Source: Hungatella sp. UBA5982 (GTDB taxonomy: Bacteria > Bacillota > Clostridia > Lachnospirales > Lachnospiraceae). From it: a DNA stretch of 13,099 bases. The position numbers were made by a program, and so were the translations under genes. The stretch's first letter is position 1. Every line of letters starts with the position of its first letter. Location of the stretch: assembly GCA_002429965.1 (NCBI GenBank), contig DJBG01000115.1, forward strand, positions 84,914-98,012, written 5' to 3'. This document shows positions 6,879-13,099 of the stretch, in pieces. The notes below the pieces were generated by a model. That model did no database searches, was not told the origin of the DNA, and saw only the letters and a program-made list of their open reading frames with translations.

Positions 6879-7080
6879 ATTGTAATAAGGTTGATCTTCT
6901 CAATTGTCAATAACTATTATTCTTTCATTTTTTGCTGAACAGTCTACCATAGTAACTAAAGCCTTAGGATGAGTATAAATATGAACACATGAGCCAAAGA
7001 ACTTGAGCTGGAATATTGTGATACCCCTTATAGATTGGATAGCCTGCCACTAAGATAGCATTGATAATGAAATAAATGCA

Positions 7081-7125
7081 AAAAGAAGGCACAGTTTACT
7101 ATGAAATGAAACTGCACCTTCTTTT
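7081..7125 (-). terminator. Terminator of the oleate hydratase gene
   Basis: AAAAGAAGG (7081-7089) pairs with CCTTCTTTT (7117-7125) and CAGTTT (7092-7097) with AAACTG (7109-7114), with a symmetric CA/CA internal loop between the two stems. It lies 28 bp after the ohyA stop and runs into TTTTTGC on the minus strand. Clear intrinsic terminator, possibly bidirectional. Confidence 0.8.
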
Positions 7126-7152
7126 AAGTATCTTTCTAGGAAGATAAAACCG

Positions 7153-8931
7153 TTAACCTATCAAATGGTATTCCTTTAGCAGCTTTTCAATTTCTGTGTT
7201 CTGTACTTTCTTAATTACCTCAACAAGTCCCTTTTTCTGGTCAGGTTCTAATTCAAGGCCCATTAAACTTTTTCCATCCTGTAACTGGACAGTCGCACTA
7301 AGAAGACGACGGATATCATATGTGCTTCCCCAAACCTCGGGCACACCACGATCAATGTTCAGCAATGTATAAACGGACTCCATTCCGGTTCTTACAGAAT
7401 ATTCTGTAGTAAAGATAGTATCACGCTTGGTTTCAGCAAACTGTCCAAGGAAAGCAAAATTGGTGCTGCCTTCAGGTACAATACTTGGACGGTCACCTAA
7501 ACGGCGTGGCATGAAAAATGCAGTAATATAGGGCATCATGCAAGGAACGGTATTTGCGCTATGTTCTGCTAATTCTTCGATTTTATCTGTAGGTACGCCC
7601 ATATGATACAGCCATTCCATACATATTTCCTTACCTGTGCACTCTCGCATAGATTTCTTCACGAAGTTACCTGGTTTGTCGCTGAACAGTCCATAAATCC
7701 AACCAACCAGCTGATTCTTTGGTTGACTGCTGAAATGTGGCTGACGATTGAATGTCCAGCTGAGAAGCCAGTTAGAGTCTTTAGCTGTTACAATTCCACC
7801 TGTTACGACTTTGCCATCGAATGGATCACGTTTACAAATGTTTTGAATATACTGCGGAATACGCTCATCTAAAGTGGTGACTGTAGCCGACATCCAGTTG
7901 CTCTGCTCAGGATTGCTACAGAATTTGTCGGGATTTCCAAACGATGCATCCTGCTTTGCGATTTTGCGCCACATATCCCAGCCTCCACCAGCATTGATAT
8001 CACAGCGGAACTCTGCCGGATGATTTTGGTCACCCAATGTTGAATTTTCAACACAACCACCATTTGTAATGAAAACAAGGTCGTTCTCCGTCAGGGTGAT
8101 CGTATCCTCCACCTCATCATGAATACACAAAATGCTCTTTGCCTGTTTTTTATCCTTTTGGATATCAAACTCGACATTGACTACTTTCGTTCCATAGTGG
8201 AATTGAACGTTATGATTCTCCAGATATTTTACCATCGGAAGAATTAAAGACTCATATTGATTATATTTGGTAAATTTGAGTGCCTTAAAATCGGGCATGC
8301 CCCCAATGAGGTGAATAAAGCGGTGAAGGTAGCGTTTCATTTCCAAAGCACTATGCCAATTTTCAAAGGCAAACATGGTACGCCAGTATAACCAGAAATT
8401 AGAATTCAGCACTTCATCATTAAATATTTCTTCAATACGTTTATCATACAGGTCTTCATCCTGCATAAAAAACAGTTTCATAATCTGCATAGATCCCTTA
8501 TCAGACAAACCAAATTTTCCATCCGTATGGGCATCCTCTCCCTGATTGATTGTCGCACGCATAAGAGAATAGTTGGGATCACGTTTGTTGAGCCAATAAT
8601 ATTCGTCTAATACACTGACGCCTTCTGTCTCAATGGATGGAATGGACCGCATCAAATCCCACATACACTCAAAATTACTTTCCATCTCGCGCCCGCCGCG
8701 TAATACATATCCAAGTTCATTGTATTTATAACCATCGCAGGCACCTCCGGGGAGTTTGTCTTTCTCCAAAATGTGGATTCGTTCTCCCTTCATATGTCCA
8801 TCACGGACAAGAAAACAAGCCGCTGATAAAGCTGCAAGACCAGAGCCGATTATGTAAGCGGATTTGTTATCCACACCTTCAGGCTTCAAAGGACGCGCAA
8901 AAGCTTCATAATTACCACTACTGTAATACAT
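7153..8931 (-). CDS. ohyA: Oleate hydratase (myosin-cross-reactive antigen family)
   Basis: A 592-residue FAD enzyme that adds water to the cis-9 double bond of unsaturated fatty acids, giving 10-hydroxystearate from oleate and 10-hydroxy-12-octadecenoate from linoleate. In gut bacteria this detoxifies host and dietary fatty acids. The Rossmann FAD motif is IIGSGLAAL (27-35), followed by EKDKLPGGACDG. The flavin/active-site loop RGGREMES has Glu82 and the helix KRYLHRF has Tyr201, the numbers reported for the catalytic residues of S. aureus OhyA. The C-terminal half includes FLGQFAETKRDTIFTTEYSVRTGMESVY, shown here as the conserved FGQ-type region near 505-532. It is full length with no frame damage. 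GGAGG stands 8 nt before ATG 8931; an ATG 4 nt upstream is out of frame and soon hits a stop. It lies 169 bp downstream of a TetR gene on the same strand, its likely regulator. Identification is secure. Confidence 0.96.
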   Translation of the reverse strand: MYYSSGNYEAFARPLKPEGVDNKSAYIIGSGLAALSAACFLVRDGHMKGERIHILEKDKLPGGACDGYKYNELGYVLRGGREMESNFECMWDLMRSIPSIETEGVSVLDEYYWLNKRDPNYSLMRATINQGEDAHTDGKFGLSDKGSMQIMKLFFMQDEDLYDKRIEEIFNDEVLNSNFWLYWRTMFAFENWHSALEMKRYLHRFIHLIGGMPDFKALKFTKYNQYESLILPMVKYLENHNVQFHYGTKVVNVEFDIQKDKKQAKSILCIHDEVEDTITLTENDLVFITNGGCVENSTLGDQNHPAEFRCDINAGGGWDMWRKIAKQDASFGNPDKFCSNPEQSNWMSATVTTLDERIPQYIQNICKRDPFDGKVVTGGIVTAKDSNWLLSWTFNRQPHFSSQPKNQLVGWIYGLFSDKPGNFVKKSMRECTGKEICMEWLYHMGVPTDKIEELAEHSANTVPCMMPYITAFFMPRRLGDRPSIVPEGSTNFAFLGQFAETKRDTIFTTEYSVRTGMESVYTLLNIDRGVPEVWGSTYDIRRLLSATVQLQDGKSLMGLELEPDQKKGLVEVIKKVQNTEIEKLLKEYHLIG

Positions 8932-8961
8932 ACATTAATCCTCCTTTATAATAGTAAATTC

Positions 8962-8974
8962 AGGGTTATACCCT
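8962..8974. promoter_or_regulatory. Operator-like dyad upstream of ohyA
   Basis: AGGGT-TAT-ACCCT is a perfect 5-bp inverted repeat with a 3-bp centre, 31 bp upstream of the ohyA start and just before its ribosome site. It is placed where a repressor could block transcription, and the adjacent TetR protein is the natural candidate. Short dyads can arise by chance. Confidence 0.35.
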
Positions 8975-9029
8975 AAAAGCTTATGAATTTATTCTATCAA
9001 CAAGAGGCTTTCACTGATACAGACAAATA

Positions 9030-9062
9030 ATAAAGAGTGTTCGAATTTCGAACACTCTTTAT
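9030..9062 (-). terminator. Perfect 16-bp hairpin between the TetR gene and ohyA
   Basis: ATAAAGAGTGTTCGAA (9030-9045) and its exact complement (9047-9062) flank a single centre base. It lies 38 bp after the TetR stop and continues into TATTATTTG on the minus strand, so a terminator of the regulator gene is the simplest reading. As DNA it is also a long operator-like palindrome upstream of ohyA. Both roles are possible. Confidence 0.6.
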
Positions 9063-9100
9063 CATCTGATGAATTTTCATATATCCTTGCTGAGACAAAT

Positions 9101-9679
9101 TTACCAACTATCATTTAGCTCAACACTTTTTCGTAAAGAACGTTCTATATTTCCATTAAAAAGTTGGCCGCTTCTACGAATAATGTTTTCTTGCTCCACG
9201 CTCATGCCAGAAGAAATCCAATTAATAAACATTTCGGTTAGGGCATATTGATAAAACAGAATGATAATATCTATATCCCTAATGGATGCATGGATATCAA
9301 GGTTTATTATTATCCTTTCTACGTAACGTCTCATGGCATTACCAGATACATCGAACAAGTATTTTTCTAATTTCTCTTTCTGTATGGAATTATAGATATG
9401 GTAAACAGCCTTTTTGTTTTCTACCGCAAATTTCAATGCTTGAAGTACGCTCTCTTCCCATGAATTTGTATCATTATAATCATTGATTACTTTTTGTAAT
9501 TCTGTTTGAAATATTTCAGATATAATATCATAAATATCCGCATAATAGTAATAAAACGTATTCCGATTGATCTCACAAGCGGTTACAATGTCTGTCACTG
9601 TAATTTTCTGTAATGGACGTTTGTTCAACATTTGAACGAACACTTCACGTATCATTTTTTTAGTCAACAATTGTGGCAT
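9101..9679 (-). CDS. TetR/AcrR-family transcriptional regulator, probable regulator of ohyA
   Basis: A 192-residue helical protein. The N-terminal DNA-binding domain has its helix-turn-helix at about residues 25-52 (KITVTDIVTACEINRNTFYYYYADIYDI), close to the TetR subgroup typified by DhaS-like regulators with an NRxTFYYYxxDIYDL recognition region. Residues 60-192 form the variable ligand-binding and dimerisation domain, so the ligand cannot be read from sequence. The start is firm: AAGGAGG stands 7 nt before ATG 9679, and MPQLLTKKMI is a normal TetR N-terminus. It lies directly upstream of oleate hydratase on the same strand, which suggests it senses free fatty acids and controls ohyA. A hairpin between them suggests separate transcripts. 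The family is certain; the target and ligand are inferred. Confidence 0.9.
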   Translation of the reverse strand: MPQLLTKKMIREVFVQMLNKRPLQKITVTDIVTACEINRNTFYYYYADIYDIISEIFQTELQKVINDYNDTNSWEESVLQALKFAVENKKAVYHIYNSIQKEKLEKYLFDVSGNAMRRYVERIIINLDIHASIRDIDIIILFYQYALTEMFINWISSGMSVEQENIIRRSGQLFNGNIERSLRKSVELNDSW

Positions 9680-9758
9680 TTAGAGTCCTCCTTTTCCCTA
9701 TAAAGTTTTACAATATTGACATCCTTATTTTGAGTATCATTCGTTCATTTCTTCGTTT

Positions 9759-9786
9759 ATTATATCATCTCATTATTGAAATGCAA
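9759..9786 (-). promoter_or_regulatory. Candidate promoter of the TetR gene
   Basis: On the minus strand TTGCAT (9786-9781) and TATAAT (9764-9759) are separated by 16 bp, about 80 bp upstream of the TetR start. The -10 is perfect and the -35 is moderate. A repeated ATGAACGAATGAT-like stretch just downstream could be an autoregulatory site, but it is not a clean dyad. Confidence 0.5.
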
Positions 9787-9866
9787 TTGAGGATATCCAT
9801 CCTTATATAATTCAGTCATTGCTCTCCATGGCAACTATATAAAATTGTTTTGGTGTAATATGAAAA

Positions 9867-9901
9867 CAAAGGCATCAGAATTTTTGATTCCAATGCCTTT
9901 G
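9867..9901 (-). terminator. Terminator-like hairpin in the gap upstream of the TetR gene
   Basis: CAAAGGCAT (9867-9875) pairs with ATGCCTTTG (9893-9901), with an inner GAAT/ATTC stem beyond a CA/CA internal loop. On the minus strand the stem ends in TTTGTTTTCA. It would end transcripts coming from the acetyltransferase genes before they reach the TetR promoter. The same CA/CA loop occurs in the ohyA terminator. Confidence 0.55.
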
Positions 9902-10323
9902 GCTTTACCTCTGTGTAATTTGTGTTTTGGGGTATCATTTTAAAAATTCCGAATGTCATCTATAAAAGCTCTTAAAAAGCCGGGCCCAAAAATGCACTTT
10001 CCTGTCCCATTTTTCGCCTGTTTTTTGCTTAAAAACCACAACACCTTGTGGTTAATCCGTCTTATTTTTCCTTTTTATCACAATACGTCATCTTTATTAT
10101 CACCTCAACGTGCAGTGGGACGAAAGTTTGATACTACATGGCAAAAACATACTAGCTTATTAAAGTGGGATAATCTTTCTACCCCATCTATGAAATTTCC
10201 CTGCCATAATAAAACATCACACTTAAGTAAGTCTTATCTTTGTATTATATGGATAACAAGCATTCGATCTACTGTTTAAAATACAGTCCTAATAATCAAC
10301 GGAAAAAAACCGAAATTGTATTT
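9902..10323. other. Intergenic region without a supported gene
   Basis: About 420 bp after the yoaP-like gene. A 108-codon plus-strand frame at 9953-10279 has no ribosome site and looks random, and minus-strand frames are broken. A hairpin is noted separately at 10034-10053. The stretch may hold eroded coding sequence, but nothing is recognisable. Confidence 0.4.
10034..10053 (-). terminator. Small terminator-like hairpin
   Basis: AACCACAA (10034-10041) and TTGTGGTT (10046-10053) form a perfect 8-bp stem with a 4-nt loop, followed by TTTAAGC on the minus strand. It is about 270 bp downstream of the yoaP-like gene and could end its transcript, with the hairpin at 9867 as backup. Confidence 0.5.
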
Positions 10324-11073
10324 TCATTTTTTGAGTATTCTCTTTAAGTAGGCGACATCTAACAAATTCACTGTCTCAAAATTTCCTTTATAAAACACAC
10401 CCCAATTATTGAAAACACAAGGCAATTCCTTTGCTTTTTGTAGCGTATCCACTTGAATTAAAGATACAGGAACATCATTCATTTCACAATACTGTTTTAT
10501 CATCTCAATGTTTTGATAGACAAAGGGGCATTGCATATCATAATAAATTGTTAACTCTTTGCTTTCAATTTCTTGTTTTTTAACATTTTGTGCGAACTTT
10601 GGCGTTGTTCCGTCAAAAGAAAGTGCAAGCAATTCAAATCCATTATCGGTAGTATCAACAACCGTAAAGCCGAACTTCTTCGCAAATGATTGGTCAGAAA
10701 GCCAAGATTTTTGTTTATTTGCTCCGAGCATGCAAATGCCGGATTTACCACTTTCTTTGGCATCAGCCAAACAATACTCCATCAGCGATTTCCCATACCC
10801 TTTTCCTTTGTGACTACCAGAAACCCATAAACAATACAGATAATAATAGTTGTCACCAGTTATGGGAACCCAAGCTGTTTCAAGAGGAGCATATTCAATA
10901 AAAACCGTAGCCCTTGCATTTAACTTTCTAAAGACATGACCTTCATTTAGTCTGTCAGAAAGCCATTGTCGCTTTGCGTCAATACCTTGATGAGGCTTTT
11001 TACTGCGGATAATGCAGCATAAATGCTCATTGACAAGGTTTTCTGTTGTTAAGTTTACAAAATCAGTATTCAT
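10324..11073 (-). CDS. yoaP: GNAT acetyltransferase with C-terminal YoaP domain
   Basis: A 249-residue cytoplasmic protein, the length of Bacillus YoaP. Residues 1-155 are a GNAT fold with the acetyl-CoA pyrophosphate loop SHKGKGYGKSLMEYCL (GKGYGK at 90-95) following the strand YYLYCLWV. Residues about 170-249 form the YoaP-type thioredoxin-like module, beginning IYYDMQCPF with a single Cys182 where thioredoxins have CxxC. The acetyl acceptor is unknown. The open frame begins at GTG 11079, but ATG 11073 (MNTDFVNL) is chosen because GAGG lies 6 nt upstream. It starts 54 bp after the other acetyltransferase gene and probably shares its transcript. The fold is secure and the YoaP assignment fairly so; the substrate is not known. 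Confidence 0.85.
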   Translation of the reverse strand: MNTDFVNLTTENLVNEHLCCIIRSKKPHQGIDAKRQWLSDRLNEGHVFRKLNARATVFIEYAPLETAWVPITGDNYYYLYCLWVSGSHKGKGYGKSLMEYCLADAKESGKSGICMLGANKQKSWLSDQSFAKKFGFTVVDTTDNGFELLALSFDGTTPKFAQNVKKQEIESKELTIYYDMQCPFVYQNIEMIKQYCEMNDVPVSLIQVDTLQKAKELPCVFNNWGVFYKGNFETVNLLDVAYLKRILKK

Positions 11074-11127
11074 GTACACCCTCGCTTCAAATTATCATCT
11101 ATTGCTTATTAAGTTACTAAAAAATCT

Positions 11128-11535
11128 TTACATAAACATTTCTTGCGGTTGTTCAAATGGTGTGTTATCTAAAAAAAGACTTCCTCTATCTTTGTATACG
11201 AGCTTTCTATAGAAATGCTGGGCTCCTTCGTCAACTTGTGTTGATGTCATAATCATTTTATAGCCAAGCTCACACATTTCATGTTCCCAAAACAGCATTG
11301 CTTGTCTGCCAAAACCTTTGCCTCGATAGGATTCATCCAGATAAATCATTGTAAGAAACGGTATAATGTCCAAAAACAGATTGTACCGCAAAACTCCTAT
11401 AGTTTTATCCTCATCGCTAATGATATATCCCCGCCTGTCTCGGATTTTTAACAATAGCTCGTTTTCACTTATATGTTCATCATGCGTAAGCCAAAATGCT
11501 TTATCGGATTCTAAAGCATATCGAATTCCAAACAA
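11128..11535 (-). CDS. GNAT-family N-acetyltransferase
   Basis: A 135-residue single-domain acetyltransferase. The acetyl-CoA loop is YRGKGFGRQAMLFWEHEM (RGKGFG at 71-76), preceded by the core strand FLTMIYLD and followed by the helix-strand pair MIMTSTQVDEGAQHFYRKLVYKD. This matches the GNAT C-terminus, where the Q-x-x-A-x-x-F-Y motif packs against CoA. The start codon is TTG at 11535, strongly supported by AGGAGG seven bases upstream. It is the first gene of a likely two-gene unit with the yoaP-like gene. The acceptor substrate cannot be read from the sequence; small-molecule acetylation such as resistance or detoxification is common for this size class. A promoter-like pair and a G-tract dyad lie upstream. 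Confidence 0.85.
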   Translation of the reverse strand: MFGIRYALESDKAFWLTHDEHISENELLLKIRDRRGYIISDEDKTIGVLRYNLFLDIIPFLTMIYLDESYRGKGFGRQAMLFWEHEMCELGYKMIMTSTQVDEGAQHFYRKLVYKDRGSLFLDNTPFEQPQEMFM

Positions 11536-11570
11536 TTTAATACCTCCTATCTAAATTAACCTGACTGCAT

Positions 11571-11601
11571 ATTATAGCCATAATCTTAAGTTCAATTTCA
11601 A
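11571..11601 (-). promoter_or_regulatory. Candidate promoter of the acetyltransferase pair, long spacer
   Basis: On the minus strand TTGAAA (11601-11596) and TATAAT (11576-11571) are separated by 19 bp. A 19-bp spacer is longer than the usual 17 and is typical of promoters activated by MerR-family regulators, although I see no dyad inside the spacer itself. Confidence 0.4.
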
Positions 11602-11610
11602 ATATATAAA

Positions 11611-11627
11611 TTTACCCCAGGGGTAAA
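11611..11627. promoter_or_regulatory. G-tract palindrome upstream of the acetyltransferase genes
   Basis: TTTACCCC-A-GGGGTAAA has perfect 8-bp arms around one centre base, 10 bp upstream of the candidate -35. G-tract dyads of this look are recognised by CsoR/RcnR-type and some MerR-type metal or thiol sensors. No such regulator gene is in the window. Confidence 0.4.
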
Positions 11628-11687
11628 ATAAGTTTCCGCAGACTACTCATCAAGTCAAAAACACATGTCAATTACTCTTCCACAATC

Positions 11688-11705
11688 CCGAAAACCTTTG
11701 ATTTA
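11688..11705. repeat. Direct repeat copy 1 (possible attachment site)
   Basis: CCGAAAACCTTTGATTTA recurs at 13082-13099 with one mismatch. Around copy 1, CGAAAA (11689-11694) and TTTTCG (11712-11717) form an inverted pair flanking the core, the layout of tyrosine-recombinase crossover sites. Confidence 0.5.
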
Positions 11706-11734
11706 TCGAGCTTTTCGTTCCATAGAACGTTTCA

Positions 11735-12208
11735 TTATCCTACAAAGCTTCTTAATTCCTGTTCCAATTTTTCTGAAATGATTTTATAATTTAAATTTTG
11801 ACACTTATCGTATCTTTGTTGATCCTCATTTTTTATTTTCGCTAAAAGTAATTTATCTTGACATATATCTGTTACATTTTTATCACAAATAATAAACCCT
11901 CTTCCATTTATCATTATAAAACTTTTAACGGGGTTTGCTTTCAATACATTCATAAACCTATCATCTCTTGAAACAAAGTAGTGTAGAAAAGTGAAATCCC
12001 CTCCCTCATTCCTTATTGCCATCTCGTCTTCCATTAGTCTTATATGTAATATGTCCCATGTCATATTTTTTATCTCTTTTATAATATTATTAACTTTTGG
12101 TTGCATTTTCCTAAAAAATGGTAATGCATTACTATCATTTATCAAATACAGAGCACACATAACTATTTCTCTTTCCATATAGCAACTTAAGTTATCTAAG
12201 GCGAACAA
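11735..12208 (-). CDS. Conserved-looking hypothetical, probable C-terminal part of an interrupted gene
   Basis: An unrecognised 157-codon frame. It has no ribosome site at TTG 12208, ATG 12180 or ATG 12162. It is in the same frame as the gene upstream, separated from it only by one TAA and eight further sense codons (SNKVNQLI), and the sequence around the junction reads as continuous helix. I therefore think it is the C-terminal half of one ~397-residue protein. The segment WDILHIRLMEDE...FLHYFVSRDDRFMNVLKANPVK has spaced acidic residues reminiscent of PIN-like nuclease folds, but this is only an impression. It lies inside the pair of direct repeats and is more A/T-rich than the pst or ohyA genes. 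If the stop is real and not read through, this half is probably not translated. Confidence 0.5.
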   Translation of the reverse strand: MFALDNLSCYMEREIVMCALYLINDSNALPFFRKMQPKVNNIIKEIKNMTWDILHIRLMEDEMAIRNEGGDFTFLHYFVSRDDRFMNVLKANPVKSFIMINGRGFIICDKNVTDICQDKLLLAKIKNEDQQRYDKCQNLNYKIISEKLEQELRSFVG

Positions 12209-12232
12209 AATAAGCTGATTTACTTTATTTGA

Positions 12233-12928
12233 TTAAGATATTTCTCCATTACATTTCAAAAGAAATGCTTTTAACAAAAGACAATATATCAGCAAATACT
12301 TTGCAGGTTTATTAAAAGACTCTATTCTATTAATATTTAACAACTGAAAAAAACGCTCTTTCGCAAACATCTCATCTTTCCTATTTAAAAATGGTTTTTT
12401 TACTTTCTCATGCTTTAAATCTTCTATTGTAGATTTCTCAAACATAATATCAGATAAGATAATTTCCATTGTTACTTTTTCATCTAATCTATCAACATTA
12501 TTATAGCCTCTTTCAAATAAATACGCTTGTATTGTAGTTTGAAACCCCTTTTCTTTTAAATATATCAATAATTCCTTAAATCCTTCTTCTTCAAAAGAGT
12601 TGTTCCCATAGTAATATTTTCTTAAATAACTTGATATATTTAAATCAAAGTTTGCACATCTTGAAACCACTACTGGATTAATTGGCATATCCAAAACATT
12701 TTTATCAAGAATAAAAGTTTTACTATAATCAGCCAAGCCATATAAGCTATACTTACCAAACTTTTGATTACACCAATCTTCTGGAAAATTTGCTATCTCC
12801 TGACCAAACAATAAAATCCTACAATTCGCTAACACGCCTCTATTCGATCTAAAAATTTCATGTTTTTCTGTCAAGCTACTTGCATCACATATACTTTTAG
12901 CAATTCCTCTAATCAACAGGTTTTCCAC
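12233..12928 (-). CDS. Hypothetical protein, probable N-terminal part of an interrupted gene
   Basis: A 231-codon frame starting at GTG 12928 (MENLLIRGIAK), with GAGGTG about 7 nt upstream. An ATG two bases further up is out of frame and closes after five codons. I do not recognise the family. Visible features are ILDKNVLDMPINPVVVSRCANFDLNISSYLRK (about residues 73-104), an acidic/hydrophobic pattern that could be the first strand of a PIN-like domain, and a hydrophobic end KYLLIYCLLLKAFLLKC. It stops at TAA (12235-12233), after which the same frame continues open for another 165 codons into 11735-12208. It is probably a full-length protein truncated by a nonsense mutation. It is A/T-rich and lies in a segment bounded by direct repeats, which suggests it was acquired. 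Confidence 0.6.
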   Translation of the reverse strand: MENLLIRGIAKSICDASSLTEKHEIFRSNRGVLANCRILLFGQEIANFPEDWCNQKFGKYSLYGLADYSKTFILDKNVLDMPINPVVVSRCANFDLNISSYLRKYYYGNNSFEEEGFKELLIYLKEKGFQTTIQAYLFERGYNNVDRLDEKVTMEIILSDIMFEKSTIEDLKHEKVKKPFLNRKDEMFAKERFFQLLNINRIESFNKPAKYLLIYCLLLKAFLLKCNGEIS

Positions 12929-13081
12929 ATTAAATCACCTCTCAATAATTCACTTATACTCACTTAGAAATATGCTCTGACCTTATGCCAAAACGTTCAT
13001 TTCCCTTACCCCACCATGGTAATAGTAAACACATTTCAATCAAATCAACTATAAAGCACACCTACATTCACTCTCAAGTCT

Positions 13082-13099
13082 CCGAAACCCTTTGATTTA
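13082..13099. repeat. Direct repeat copy 2 (possible attachment site), at window edge
   Basis: CCGAAACCCTTTGATTTA matches 17 of 18 bases of the repeat at 11688-11705, in the same orientation. The window ends here, so its right-hand flank cannot be compared. The segment between the copies holds only the interrupted hypothetical gene. Confidence 0.5.

Noticed and set aside
9953..10279. 108-codon plus-strand frame in the gap after the yoaP-like gene
   Set aside because: No ribosome site before the ATG, low-complexity basic/hydrophobic composition, and it spans a terminator-like hairpin of the opposite strand.
11716..11729. CGTTC-CATA-GAACG hairpin as terminator of the split gene
   Set aside because: Only a 5-bp stem with no adequate T run on the coding strand; too weak to call.
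11688..13099. CRISPR array or integron attC array
   Set aside because: Only two repeat copies about 1.4 kb apart, with a gene between them, and no attC-type paired R/L sites.

Overview
The window looks like chromosomal DNA of a low-to-mid G+C Firmicute, most likely a clostridial anaerobe of the Lachnospiraceae type. This is inferred from the A/T-rich intergenic DNA, strong AGGAGG-type ribosome sites, frequent TTG/GTG starts and the gene content; no rRNA or other marker fixes the genus. Every gene I can support lies on the minus strand, so transcription runs from high to low coordinates.

Layout: (1) 1-632, the N-terminal part of a TIM-barrel endonuclease IV-family protein cut by the window edge, then about 590 bp without a gene. 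(2) 1225-6171, a high-affinity phosphate uptake operon in the transcription order pstB2-pstS-pstC-pstA-pstB1-phoU. It is preceded by three TTTACA-like repeats spaced exactly 11 bp apart, which resemble a Bacillus-type PhoP box. It ends in a hairpin covering the phoU stop codon, followed by a second terminator-like hairpin. (3) 6630-7030, a probable gene relic with a terminator. (4) 7153-9679, an oleate hydratase gene and an upstream TetR-family regulator, with terminator-like and operator-like dyads around them. (5) 9680-10323, hairpins but no supported gene. (6) 10324-11535, two GNAT acetyltransferases, the downstream one of YoaP type, behind a possible promoter and a G-tract dyad. (7) 11688-13099, an unrecognised gene interrupted by one in-frame TAA, lying between two near-identical 18-bp direct repeats. 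This may be a small integrated cassette.

The main discovery candidate is the pair of PstB ATPases. PstB1 has lost the Walker A lysine (Ile), the Q-loop glutamine (Asp) and the Walker B catalytic glutamate (Arg), but keeps a perfect LSGGQ signature. PstB2 keeps all of those residues but has LSPGQ. Put together as a heterodimer they give one fully consensus ATP site and one fully degenerate site. This is the arrangement known from asymmetric heterodimeric ABC exporters, here in a phosphate importer whose ATPase is normally treated as a homodimer. The pairing is an inference from sequence; the residue changes themselves are read directly.
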